Source: Chinchilla lanigera
Lineage: Eukaryota > Chordata > Mammalia > Rodentia > Chinchillidae
Reading direction: 5' to 3'
Assembly (NCBI RefSeq): GCF_000276665.1
Contig: NW_004955433.1
Span: forward strand, 12,626,059 to 12,690,058
DNA length: 64,000 nucleotides
Shown here: positions 10,330 to 21,319 of the stretch, piece after piece
How the letters are laid out: each line of letters begins with the position of its first letter
Position numbering within the stretch: position 1 is the first letter of the stretch
Notes under the pieces: model-generated
Told to the model about the DNA's origin: nothing
What the model saw: the letters and a program-made list of their open reading frames with translations, nothing else
The model's database searches: none
Position numbers and translations under genes: made by a program

Positions 10330-11900
10330 GGTCCCAGCCCTCAGGGCTTTGCAGTCCAGTGCAGGAGCCAGTAAAGATAACTGCCAATGACAAGACGGTG
10401 TCCCATTTATAACTGGAGAATGTGGAACCTTGTCTAGGGCTGGTCTAGGCTCTGCTCACACTTCCAATGGGCAGCTCTGTGCCTGTACAGGCTTTATTTT
10501 TTTCAAACTATGATACTGATCTGATGGCTGCTCCTTGAGGTTCCCATTCATTGGATCTGTGGATGAGTCCAAAGACCACATATTCTCTCTCAGACACAGA
10601 GGATTATACTTCACGGGCCCCTAAGAGTCTCCATACTGACCCTCATCCCTGCATGAACTTGCAGACCTAGAGATCTTTGCAATCATCTGGCATCGTTGCT
10701 CTGACACAGATACAAAACCAGGGCCCCTGTGAGGAAGGATTTGCTTGTGGTCACACAGAGCATTCACAACATAGACGAGACCAAAAGTCAATGTCCTGTT
10801 CTGTGCTCACCCTTCTCACTTTTCTATGCCAGTTTCCATGTTTCTTCCCCTCCCAGAACATGCCAGGGACATGTGCAGAAGGCCAGGGACTGTGTGTTAG
10901 TGCTAGAGTTCCCACCCTATGCCTCTGCTACGTTCGGGAGAAATGGGCCTCCGCCCATGTAGCCCAGGCTCACAGGCTTTCAGACACTATTGACTTTCAC
11001 GTTATTTGAGTCTGAAACTCTAAATTAAAAGAATCAACTATTGGACAAGAAAGCCAATCTTTAAAAAGGCAAATATTAACTCTCCTGACAACTGAAGATG
11101 TAAGAGAAAGTAAATCAGTCCCACTATAACATATGACTCAGCTGTAATATTTTCAGAGTCATAAAAATGTGAATATTTAATGTTCTTTTAACCAAATCTA
11201 TAAGGAGAGGATGGGGGAAGGAAAAGGGAGTGGAGATGGAAGACTGCTGGGCAACAGAGATTCCTTGAAGTTAATACACGCCAAAAAAAGCCAAAAATGG
11301 ACTTTCAGGAACTACATTTATGCTCCAACTGGAACAGGGATAAAATTCAGCAAAGCAGCTGAAGCAGTGGTTTTGAGGATGTTGTACATGTGGTCCTGAA
11401 GACACTGATCCCTGAGAGATGGGAATCAAAATAGGTGAGCTCCACAATCCTGTCTATGGCCATACCATCCTGAACGCTCCTGATCTCATCTGTTCTGTAA
11501 TCTTAAGAGAGTTTCTGGCCACAGCATAAAAAGAGGGGAATCAGCATCTAGTGGATCCTTTGAGTTGGGGAGATAGATAAAAATGTCCAGCTGGACCAGG
11601 CAACTGAGGTGCACAGGGAAGATTGTGAGAGGAGAGAGAGCTGCATTAGATGTGCAGAAAGTCCCCGAGTGCTGGTGAGCATAAGCAGTTGGGCAAACTC
11701 CAGGAGGTGGGAGAGAGCCACTAAAAGGAGGGAATCAGAGGCTGGGACTCACATAGGGCTGGGATAGACCCCTCCCGTGAGCCAGAGTAGAAAACCCTAA
11801 TAATTTATGGGACATTGAATAGACCACTCAGAAGAGCCTTGCCTCCATAACAGGAAGAATTAACCCTAGACTAAAACTACTCTGGTCCTGCCAGAGACAA
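10330..11900. other. Unique sequence, no gene seen
   Basis: Composition shifts gradually to AT-rich toward the L1 block. A 110-codon frame at 10677-11009 has no recognisable domain. I see no splice or promoter signal. Confidence 0.35.
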
Positions 11901-12872
11901 AGAAGTACATTTCATAATGATAGCAGGATCAATTTCTCAAGAAGACCCGGTGATCTTGAACATGTATGTGCTTAATAATGGATCTTCAAAAAACAGAAAG
12001 CAAAAACTGAACTGCAAAGAGAAATAGAAAAGTACACAATTACACTTGGAAATTGTAGTGCCTCTCTCTCTACAATTGATAGAAGTATACAGAAAATCAG
12101 TAAGGCTCTGTAAGATTTGTGCCGCTATAGCAATCAATTTGACTTGATGGAATTTCTAGAATACATCATCCAACAAGAGCAGCACACATTCTTCACCAGC
12201 ACACATGGAACATTGACCAAGATAACCCATCTTCTGGGCCATCAAACAAGTCTTAGTGCACCTAGAAAATGCAAAATATGTTCTCTGACCATATAGACAT
12301 TAGAAACCCATAGGAATAATATCTGGAAAACTAACATTTCTAAATAAATCATGGGCCAAAGAAGAAATCAAAGGAAAATTGGAAAGACTTTTTGAAATAA
12401 ATGCACAAGAAAGCAAACTATAAAAGCATGTGATAAATTTAAGAGAGCATGTAGGATAATGTATAGTAGAAGGAATAATAGCTTCAAATCAATACCTTAG
12501 TTTCTCTCTGAGAATCTTGAAAAACTTTGAAGAACAAATTAAACCCTAAGTAAGTAGGAAAAAAACCTCAAAATTAAATAACAAAGTAGAAATAAATGAA
12601 AACAGAGAATAATAGAGAAAAGGCTAGTACTTTGAGATTGTAACCAAATGGAATTTATTTCAGAAATGCAAGATTAATTTAGTATTTAAGTACCAGTCAA
12701 TGCAACTATATTAACAAACAGTTTAAAAATGTAAGCATTCAAGAGATACGTTTAAGACAGTTAAAAATCATATATTGTTTGATTTTAACACACACCCACA
12801 TACATACAGCAAATCATGAAGGGGAGAAAACTTCCTAAATTTGATAAGGCCTTATATAAAAATCTGTAGCTA

Positions 12873-13689
12873 TTCATTTTAGCTAAATCTTAGAAACAAC
12901 TCAGACACCCACCCGCTGAGGAATGTATAAAAAAGTTATGGTATTTTTATACAATGGAGTATCACTCAGCTATTAAAAAAGATAAACTCAAGGTTTTTGT
13001 AGGTAAATGGATGCAACTAGAGACCATACTCATAAATGAAATAAATAGGACGCAGATGTGGTCCTTGGTGTAGAAGCCTGAAAGACTAGGTAAAATTCAA
13101 AATGTACAATAGATGATAGGAAAGGGAAAGAAATTGCTCAAAGGAAGGAATGACTGGGATGAGGGAAAGAAGAAAAAAGAAAGAAGGAAGGCAAAATATA
13201 AATATATATATGAATAGCTGCAATGACTGTATTGCTGATGTCTGGTGGTGTATTGAAATGAACAGTTAATGCTTACAATCTTTTATGTTCTGATTGACTT
13301 TGCATGCTTGTGTCTGGTGGTCTGAGCAGCTCACTTGAAGGTAACAATATGCAATGGAATTACAATGGTGACCTCCTACCATCTTGTCTAGTGATACTCT
13401 GTATTATCTCTAATGTTTTATTGAAGAATTATTTTCTTATTCTCTTTAATGGTTTCAGCAATCTTTCATTCTTACATCTGGTAATCTGAGCAATGTAGTT
13501 GAGGATAGCGATATGTAATGTAACAACCACTGTTGATTTGTATTATTTTGTCTTGAAACTGTATCACTTTGAATGTTCTTGCTTTGATTTATTTATGTTC
13601 ATGATACTGGTATGCTGCTACTGTTTTATTTTTTTGTTTGTTTGTTTCTCATTTACTACCCTCTTTAAAATAAAATTAAAAAATTTAAA
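12873..13689 (+). repeat. Younger 5'-truncated L1 nested in the old L1
   Basis: The old L1 reading breaks at 12872 and resumes at about 13703. The insert starts in L1 3'-terminal sequence ('atacaatggagtatcactcagctattaaa', 12950), continues into a 3' UTR with imperfect internal repeats ('gtctggtggtctgagcag' near 13312, 'catctggtaatctgagcaatg' near 13477) and ends in an A/T-rich tail. Flanks AAATCTGTAGCTA (12860-12872) and AAACCTGTAACTA (13690-13702) are a 13-bp duplication with two differences, which supports target-primed insertion. Confidence 0.75.
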
Positions 13690-13987
13690 AAACCTGTAAC
13701 TAACACTTAGTAGTGAAACATGAATTAAGATAAAAAACAAAATATGTTCACTTTTTAATTTCTATTTAGTATTGTTCTAGAAGTTCTAGATAGCATACTA
13801 AAGCAAGAAAAGCCACTAAAAAGCATACAGATTGGAAAGGAAGAAACAAAACTTTGGTTAGTCACACATTACGTGATTGTCTAGATAGAAAAAAACCCAA
13901 TGGTGTCTGTGGAAAAATCTACCTGAGTTAAGTGACTGTAACAAAGTTGCAGCATTCAAAGTCAATGTACTAATATTAACTGTATTT

Positions 13988-14186
13988 CTTTATACCAGTG
14001 AGGGTGAACCTTTTAGATACAAGTGCCCAAACTGCAACCCACTTATTTATTACAAAGTGCCAACACTGCAATTATACCTGAATACTGAGGTTTTACTTTA
14101 GAAAAAAAGCAACACATATATTAGCATCTTTTGTCTTAAAAGAAAAATAACATGCATGCCATAGGTTGGCCACCATTGCTCTATAC
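13988..14186. mobile_element. hAT-type miniature transposon with 8-bp TSD
   Basis: A 183-bp element (13996-14178) inside the old L1. It begins CAGTGAGGGTGAACCTTTT and ends AGGTTGGCCACCATTG; the ends are imperfect inverted repeats (11 of 16 positions). It is flanked by CTTTATAC (13988-13995) and CTCTATAC (14179-14186), an 8-bp duplication differing at one base, the hallmark length for the hAT superfamily. The interior ('gtgcccaaactgcaacccacttatttattacaaagtgccaacac') resembles hAT miniature families described in bats and some other tetrapods. No coding capacity. The exact family name is uncertain. Confidence 0.8.
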
Positions 14187-16116
14187 TATCAATGCATACT
14201 TGAGAATTGAAAGAAAATATACTATGCACCAGAATGTGAAATATTTAAGGATAAATCTGAACAAAATATGTGCAAGATATGTGCACTCAAAGTTATAAAA
14301 ATTAATGAAAGGTATTAAATAAGAACTAAATAAATGGAGAAGATATCATATTCATGAATCAGAAAATTCAGTGCCGTTAAGGTATTACTTGTGCCAAATT
14401 GATCTTTCAATTCAGTGCAAGCTCAGTGGAAAAGCGGGCTTCTTTGTAGAAACTGACAAACTCATTCTGAAAACTTACACAGAAATTCAAAGGACCTGGA
14501 AGAGCCAAAATACTTTTGAAAATGAGATCAAAGTTGGAAGACTAATACCACCTTATTTCAAGTAATCAATATAATATTCAATATAGTAATTAATATAGCA
14601 TGGTATTGGTCTTAAGGTAGACAAATAGATCAATGAAACAAAACAGGGATTGTGTAAATGGGCACACACATACAAGAAGTGATCAAAAATACAGTGAATG
14701 TTTGAGATACATTGCCAAGAGCAAAGTGATGTGTGTTTGAAGATAGGATAAGTATTCTGAGTATTTTGAGGGGAATTAATGACAACGTGCCTTTTACTGT
14801 AATATTTCAAAAATTGAAACATTCACTGTTTTGTATGCTCACTTAAACATGGACAACCAACTTTTTAAAAAAAGGTTTGAAAAGAATTTGATGAAGAAGT
14901 GATAATCTCCTATATAAACAGTGGCAGAATAATTTGATATCTACGTGGAAAAAATAAGCCTTGATTCATACTTCTCTGCATGTACAAAAATGAACCACAG
15001 ATCTCAAAATAGATCATAGACTTAAAACATAAAATTTAAAAATATAAAATTCAAAGGAGAAGGCAATCTTTGGGTTATCTAAAGATTTCTTAGAAAAGAC
15101 ATCAAAAGCATGTTCTATAAAAGATAAAAGTTGATCAATTGAACATTATAAAAACTAAGGAGTTTTACTCTTTGAAATGTACTGTACAGAATTAAAAGCA
15201 AATCATAAGCCCTGGGAAATGTTTGCAAACTATATACACGAGAACAGGCTTAATAGCCACAATATATACGTAATGCTCAAAGTTTGATATTAAGAAGACA
15301 AACAACTTAATGAAAAAATGGGCCAAAGATTTGAACAGACACTTAGGAGATACAGAAGTGGCAACGTAACATGTTCAACATCTTTCGTCATGAGATAAAT
15401 GTAAATTACCTCCACAATGAAATACACACCACACTAATTAATTAAGATGGCTGAAAGTCAAAAGACTGAACACACCAAGTGTTGATGAGAGTGTGAAGAA
15501 CTTGAACTCCTATACAGTGCTGATGGACATGCAAATGATACAACAATTTGGAAAACCATTTGGTAGTCTCTGCAAAGAGTTACATAGACACACCCATCTT
15601 GTGACTGAATCATTGCAACTCTAACTATTTCCCTAAGAGGGATGAAAGCGTATGTTCCCAGAAAGACTTGTGCATGAATGTTCATAGAGGCTTCAATAGC
15701 TGCAAACTGGAAGCTGTCTAAATGTCCATTATTTTAAGAGGTAAACAGATGGTACCGCCTACAGAGGTATATGAGTCAGCAATAAAACATAATGAGCTGT
15801 TTAATGCAGCAACATGGATTAATTTCAAAATAATTATGCAAAATGACAGAGGCCAAAAGAAGAGTATTTGTATACAATTTTAGAAAGTGTAAACGCATTC
15901 ACAATGACAGAAAGGCAAGCTTGGTTGCTCGGGGGTAGTGGGGAGTCCCAGTGGGGGGTAGAGGGAGGGATAACCTAGGAGCAGACGGAAGTTTGAAAGG
16001 TGGGATGGTGGAGGCGTTTGCCACCATTAACTGTGGTGATGGTTTCATGGGTCCGTGTGTATGTCACAATTTATCAAGATATATATAATTTATCCTATGT
16101 CGGTTATACCCTAATA

Positions 16117-16213
16117 GGGGCTGGGGGTTTAGCTCAGCAGCACAGCGCCTGCCTGGCAAGTGCAAGGTCATGAGTTTGATTCCCGGTACTGGAAAAAAAC
16201 AAAACAAAAAGAA
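16117..16213 (+). repeat. ID-type SINE (tRNA-derived) with TSD
   Basis: Starts GGGGCTGGGGGTTTAGCTCA and carries a Pol III A box (TTTAGCTCAGCAGCACAG) and B box (ATGAGTTTGATTCCCGGT), then an A-rich tail. Flanked by a perfect 14-bp duplication GTTATACCCTAATA (16103-16116 and 16214-16227). It is inserted in the 3' end of the old L1 in the same orientation. The A and B boxes are intact enough to be transcribable in principle, but this is a dispersed SINE, not a tRNA gene. Confidence 0.9.
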
Positions 16214-16279
16214 GTTATACCCTAATAAAGCTGTGAAATTTAAACAATGTTACATAGAACTTCAGTAAATAGTACAAGG

Positions 16280-17028
16280 CAGAGCTTTCAAGGTAGAAAA
16301 TGGATGTTTGAGGGAGTGGGAATTACAGACAAGGTAGGTGAGGTGGGGCAGAGGACTTCTGCTTTTAACTTTAGAAAATAATTGCACTTTTACAAACACC
16401 TACATTTATTATTTTGATGCTTTTTTAATAAAAAAGTCTCTCACACAGCACACACATCCTCATGCGGTCCCTCCTCTCAGGAGAAGGCTGGCAAAGTGAG
16501 CCTGTCACCCCTATGGACTTAGGCCATTTCTCCTCTGGGTTTTCGGCATATTTCTGTCCTGAGTGTGCCCAGCAGGCCCTGGATAGAAAGTGTGATGCTG
16601 AGATTTGGAGGTTGGCTGCAGGGTGGAGACAGAGCAGGCCCCTGGAAGGACCTTCTGGCACCCTGAAGAGCCCTGTGCTTACCAGGGAAAGCTGAGGGAG
16701 CAGAGCAGAAGGGGCAGGAGCCCAGGAGGCTGGCAGAGCAGTGGTGGAAGTGTGCAGCAGGGCCTCTCCACTTCCTATGGGTGCCTACCCCAGACTGCAG
16801 GCCAAAGCTGGGCCCCCAGGCACATAACAGTAAGCCACAGGGAGCAAGTCCTCCCTGTGGCCCACACTGGCCAGGCTTAAATACCAGCTCTGCCCTTTCT
16901 CGGCCCTGTGATGGATGTCATCTCTCAGTGGTTGAGTTTGCCCCCTTTGTGAAATGGGCTACTGAAATAGATTTCCATTCCTCTGCTCCATATGGGAGGG
17001 TCTGAGCTGAGTAGCTGTTTGACTTTTC
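16280..17028. other. Unique sequence, no gene seen
   Basis: Moderate-GC DNA with short open frames on both strands (for example 16605-16880) and no domain or splice evidence. Confidence 0.35.
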
Positions 17029-17057
17029 ATTTATTCACTCATTCATTCATTCATTCT
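17029..17057. repeat. CATT microsatellite
   Basis: About seven copies of the tetranucleotide CATT with minor interruptions, ahead of a MIR fragment. Confidence 0.9.
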
Positions 17058-17164
17058 TCACATATTCAGGGAATGGCACATGATTCACTGTCCTCCTACT
17101 GAGGACATGGTGGATAAAGCCCTCTGAGAAGTTGCTCATTCAGGCTTAGGACCCAAGAAACACC

Positions 17165-17320
17165 CACTGTTGTCATGAACCCAGGTGACTTAACCTCTCT
17201 GAGGCTTAGTCTGTCCAGGGGCCGTGAATATGCCACTTACATCAGAGGGTTGTTGTCAGAATTAAGTGAAATATTAGGTTGAAAAAATGTCTAGCAGCAG
17301 CAGGCATTCAATAAACACTA
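17165..17320 (+). repeat. MIR SINE
   Basis: Sense order 'gtgacttaacctctctgaggcttagtctgtcc', 'agggttgttgtcagaattaagtg', 'gcattcaataaacact' matches the 3' half of MIR through its terminal region. Confidence 0.75.
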
Positions 17321-18020
17321 GCTTCTTCCAGGGTTCCTTTGGATTCTCCACCCTCTCCAAAGGACAATGACCAGATCTGATTCCATAGCATAAGCCCTGG
17401 CCTGTGGTGGATGCCCTGGCAGAGGTTTCCAGGTGAGTTACTCCCTGAGTGAACAAGGCAATGCCTGGAGAGAGGCCACCCGCTCTCTCCCCCTGCAGGC
17501 CTGCCTGAACGACTGACATATATATTATAGATGCTTTTCATCTTGATAAATATTTCAATGCAAATAAATAAAGGATGCTATGCGCCTCTCAGTGAATCAC
17601 TCTTTGCAGCTCACTGCACTGTCCAATGTCAAAGTGTCCCCCGGGATCCTTCCCTGGCTGTTGTGGGACACTGTGTATGCCCACACAGGGGCAGAAGGAA
17701 AGAGCTTGGCAGGTTCCTTGCAAAGGGAAGGTAACTTCTCACTCTGAGGATCTGACCTTCTATTTATGGGGGTCTGCATTCAAGTGACATCCACACGGCT
17801 CATCACACCAAGTGGCCCTTGATCATTGGCGGGGACATGCATTCCACATGTCCAGCCTTGTCTGCCACAAGGAAGAGTGGCACCTGAAGGTGTGTTCGAA
17901 GAAGGAGCTGGCTAGAAGGTGAATCCAGATGCTGCCTTCCAGATTAATTTAACTCCATTCTACTCCTCTGCTCCAAGTGAGCGGGTCAGAGCTGGGTTGC
18001 CACTTGATTGAGTGATTGAC

Positions 18021-18042
18021 TGATTCATTCATTCATTCATTC
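18021..18042. repeat. CATT microsatellite
   Basis: Five to six CATT units; the second array of this motif within 1 kb. Confidence 0.85.
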
Positions 18043-18147
18043 CTGTATTCAAAGAAGGGATCTCAGGCATCTTTGAAAACCTTCTATGTGGCAGTGGTGA
18101 TAAAGGAGACAATCTCTTTGTGGCAGGTACAATGCTCAGATGGCCCT

Positions 18148-18495
18148 GATAAAGTCTGAATGTGGTTTTTCTCCTGAAGTTCACATGTCAGAACCTGGGT
18201 GCTCAGGGCGGTGGCTTTGGGAGATGGTGTGGGACCTTCCAGAAGTGGGGTTCCAGCCAGAATCCCTTGGATCACTGGTGTCCCCTTAGAAGGGCCATGG
18301 GACCCCTGTCTCTTTGGGACTTCCTGTTCTGCCATGATGTAACATAGCCCAGAGCGTCCTTCCTGGAGCTGAGCTGATGCTGGCTCCGTGCCCTTGAACC
18401 TCCGATCTCCTAGACTGTGAGTTAAGTAAACCTTTTTTCTTCATAAAAGCCTGGCTCAGGTATTTCATCATAGTAGGAAAAGGGGACTAATACAG
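18148..18495 (+). repeat. MLT1/MST-type MaLR LTR
   Basis: Landmarks in order: 'tgataaagtctgaatgtgg', 'tgggagatggtgtgggacc', 'tcttgccatgatgt'-like 'tgttctgccatgatgt', 'gactgtgagttaagtaaacc' (AATAAA-like region), and the terminal 'gggactaatacag'. This is a noncoding solo LTR of the ERVL-MaLR group. Confidence 0.7.
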
Positions 18496-18529
18496 CCCCT
18501 GAGATTTCTTCCTGTACTATCTATGTCCT

Positions 18530-19150
18530 GTAAAATCCCCTCCTTTTTACCATGGGCAGGACTTAGAAATATAATGGAACTGAAATCTGTGATTATGTTT
18601 CCTTATATGGCAAAAGGGAAGAGATTTTGCAGAAATGATGTCTCAAATCAATTGATTTTTATTTCAACAAAAAGGAGGTTGTCCTGGGTGGGCCTGGCCT
18701 AAGGAGGTGTAAGAATGCCTAACAGAGACTGGGACATTCTCTTTCAATTTCTCCTGCTCTGCAGAAATCAGCTGTTATAGAGGAGAAGAATCTGCACAAA
18801 GGTTACATGGCAGATAGCACCCCAAAATTGTGCACTTTTTTTTTAGTACCAGGAATTGAACTCAGGACCTTGTGCTTGCCAGGCAGGTGCTTGTGCCACC
18901 GAGCTATACCCTCAGCACCCCAAAACTGAAACTATGAGTGCCACAAGGGAGCAGGGCTACAGCCGTAGGAAGCAAACTGGATCCCACCAGCAATTACAGC
19001 TGAGTCTGGCTGAGTCAGTTACAGCATCCCTGAGTCTGTGACACCATGACTGTAGTTTCCCAAGACCAGAGGCTGCACACCCACACTCCTGAGCCAGGAA
19101 ACTAAGAAAAGAATTATCTGTTGTTTTAAACAATATAGCTTTCATGTATC
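18530..19150 (+). repeat. MLT1-type LTR interrupted by an ID SINE
   Basis: Sense landmarks: 'accatgggcaggactta', 'ttccttatatggcaaaaggg', 'attttgcagaaatgatgtc', and near the end 'atctgttgttttaaacaatatagct', the decayed 'TTGTTTTAAGCCA' box typical of MLT1 3' ends. The ID SINE at 18831-18913 splits it. Confidence 0.55.
18831..18913 (-). repeat. ID-type SINE with TSD, more diverged copy
   Basis: Antisense ID: T tract, then 'agtaccaggaattgaactcaggaccttgtgcttgccaggcaggtgc' (B and A box regions reversed) and '…agctataccctc'. Flanked by AGCACCCCAAAATTG-type repeats (from 18816 and from 18914, one or two differences). Its 3' box is AGTACCAGG rather than GGTACCGG, so it is an older or variant copy. 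Confidence 0.8.
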
Positions 19151-19169
19151 TCTCTTGCCATTCTCAGAG

Positions 19170-19660
19170 TCTTATAGGGGAGACAGACAATGCCAGACAG
19201 TGGGGCTGGGTGGTCATGAGGGTAACAGGAGGTAGGGGAGCATCAGAGAAGACCTGGCCAAGAAGCAGGACTTGGTAGGGGATTAGGACAACTCAGGGGA
19301 ATGGGGGAAAAGAAGAAGTGCTCCAGATGGATGGAAAGGCCCTGCTAAAAGCCAGGCATCAAACAATTTGGGCTGATAGGTGAGAGGGATGGAGGGGGGC
19401 CAGAAAGAGACACAGGAAGAGGCCAGCTCCTTGGTGGCCTTGCTCAACCTTGGGGCCTTGTCCCTGCGGCAGTGAGGGCAGTAATGTGCTCAGGCTGAGC
19501 CTCAAGAAGATCATCCTAACTCAAGGTGGTGGGCAGAGAGAAGAGGAGGCCATGGGCCAGGTAGAGGCTGTGCAGGTCCCAGAGACAGAGCAAATGGTGG
19601 AACTAGGGGGGCGGCTGTGGCGGCTGGGGTGTGGACTCGAGACTTGAAAAGCAGGGCAGA
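19170..19660. repeat. Probable old dispersed repeat (family not named)
   Basis: Words such as 'gagaagacctggccaagaagcagg', 'gatggatggaaaggccctgc' and 'gatcatcctaactcaaggtgg' parallel the copies near 26380, 20600 and 62560. Purine-rich and heavily decayed; the boundaries are a guess. Confidence 0.35.
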
Positions 19661-19874
19661 TGCCCAGCCCTGCGGGGTAGGAAGGAAGGGAACAGGCAGG
19701 ACACAAGGATGAGTCCTTTGGGCTGCAGGATAGGTGCTGATGCCCTTTCCTGAGACAGGGAGGATGAGGAAGGGCAAGTTTGGGGCAGGAATAACAGATG
19801 GAAACATCTATATAACGAGTACCAGGCAGCAGGGCTGCTCCAGGGTGCGTTAGCTGGGAGAACTGTGAATCCTA

Positions 19875-20015
19875 CCCAAAACTCTGCAAGGCTGGGATGG
19901 TCATGATTCCCATTCACAGACAGCGAGGTTAAGACCCAGAGTGGTTAAGTGCCTACCCCACGGCCACACAGCTGGTTAGTGTCAGGGCCCGGATTTGAAT
20001 GCCAGCTGTCTGGCA
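19875..20015 (-). repeat. MIR SINE
   Basis: Antisense MIR landmarks in order: 'attcccattcacagacagcgaggttaagaccc', 'agtggttaagtgcctaccccacggccacacagctggttagtg', 'cccggatttgaatgccagctgtctggcacc'. One of the best-preserved MIRs in the window. Confidence 0.85.
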
Positions 20016-20479
20016 CCAGAGGGGGTGCTTTGAGCCACAAGGAGCTGAGTCTGGAATGGTTGTAGGACTCCTGTGGTGCTCCCGGGCGGGCAGTAGGGTG
20101 GCTGCTTGAGGCTCAGGAAAGGGATCTCCACTGATGCAGGATGGTTGCATGTGGCAAGTGGGTCCATGGGAGCCAGGCGCATCCAGGAAGGAGAGGCTGG
20201 GGAGAGGAGAGGCGGGCAGGACAGCGACAGGAGGCGCCGAGGTACTGAAGAACCTGGGTCAGAGGGGCAGCTTTGAGAGTGTGGGGAAGGTTGGTCAGAA
20301 CCCTCAGGAAGTCTATGGCACAAGGAAGGTGGGAAGGATGTGCTCTGGAGAGGACTTACCAGAATCAGTGCAACCAATGGTTCTTATCAGCGAAGGACTG
20401 GAAAAGGGAAATGTCCTGCTCTCCCCCAGATTCCTAGTTTGAAAAAGGTAGACATAGACAGCTCCAGGCCACCAGCCCA

Positions 20480-20650
20480 GGGGAGAAAAGAGACAGCATA
20501 AAAAGAGGGAGAACTCTGCCAGGGGTGTCAGAGAAGGGCTTCCAGAGCAAGCGGCATCTTAGCTGGACCACAGCAACTGGGAGGCAGAGAAAAGCCAATG
20601 TTTCTTCTGAAAGCTCAGCATGGTCAAAGGCCCTGTGGTGTGTGGTCTTC
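20480..20650. repeat. Fragment of the same unnamed dispersed repeat
   Basis: 'gtcagagaagggcttccagagcaagcggcatcttagctggac' and 'aagctcagcatggtcaaaggccctgtgg' correspond to the 'gaaggcctcactgag…cttgagc' and 'aaggccctgaggc' sections seen near 26380. Confidence 0.45.
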
Positions 20651-20659
20651 CAAGCTAGG

Positions 20660-21285
20660 CTGGCATACCCCCCAGATCCAGACCCCACATTCATTCTCTA
20701 TTGGTTGTGCGAGGCCTAGAAGATGAACACTTGCTGAATAGACTTTGCAAGGGATCACAAAAGCCCAGGACTTTCCTGCCTCCATTCTTAGAGGCTGGTC
20801 AGTGGTGTCCTCTGGAGTCAATAATCCTCAGGGGAATAGGAGGAAGAATGTCCCCTTCAGGGGTCAGCAGTGAGCTGGCAAAGGACCTGGGAAGCCCTGG
20901 AAAGAAAACTGTTGAGAGGTGGTGCAAAGTCGCCTGGGTCCCCGCAGAAGCTATTGGTGTTGAGCCAGGGAGGCGCAGCCTGGCCAGGGCCTGGGCAGGC
21001 AGAAGAAGGAAGCGGATGTATCCCAGGGCCTTCAATGGTCAGGGAGGAAACTGAACCCTGGGGTTGTGGGGTGGGTATACAAGTGGTGACTCCCACTCCT
21101 CTCCAACCCGCTTTAGTCTCTGTGCAAGCTTCCCCTGTGCTTGCCATGTTGGTTCCCTGAGAGGGCCAGAAACCCGGGAGACATTGTGAGAATTCTCTCC
21201 CTACTTCCAGGTTGGGGTTTTGTGGTCTGGCTTGGGATGCCTCAATCTGGCAAGGGCCACATGGACCTGGGTAAAATGGGATATA
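20660..21285. other. Unique sequence, no gene seen
   Basis: Overlapping frames on both strands around 20700-21357 reach 166 codons but have no recognisable domain and no splice context. Confidence 0.35.
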
Positions 21286-21289
21286 TCTA

Positions 21290-21315
21290 AAATAAATAAA
21301 TAAATAAATAAATAG
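21290..21315. repeat. AAAT microsatellite
   Basis: Six clean AAAT units. Confidence 0.9.
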
Positions 21316-21319
21316 TGAG

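Larger units (their letters stand above)
11905..16250 (+). repeat. Old L1 LINE, interrupted by three insertions
   Basis: An L1M-type element read in sense. The endonuclease region of ORF2 is visible at about 11905-12600 ('catggaacattgaccaagataac', 'gttctctgaccatatagac'), reverse transcriptase at 12640-12872 and again from 13700 ('gcatacagattggaaagga'), and the ORF2 C-terminal region and 3' UTR at 15300-16250 ('ggccaaagatttgaacagac', 'gtgatggtttcatgggt', 'ttataccctaataaagctgtg'). All frames are destroyed; short frames such as 14371-14565 are remnants of ORF2. It is split by a younger L1 (12873-13689), a hAT miniature element (13996-14178) and an ID SINE (16117-16213). Confidence 0.85.

Noticed and set aside
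14371..14565. 64-codon frame that resembles a real protein piece
   Set aside because: It is a remnant of L1 ORF2 inside the old L1, not a host gene.
16117..16213. Possible tRNA gene (A and B boxes present)
   Set aside because: Flanked by a target-site duplication and an A-rich tail, with no complete cloverleaf; it is an ID SINE.
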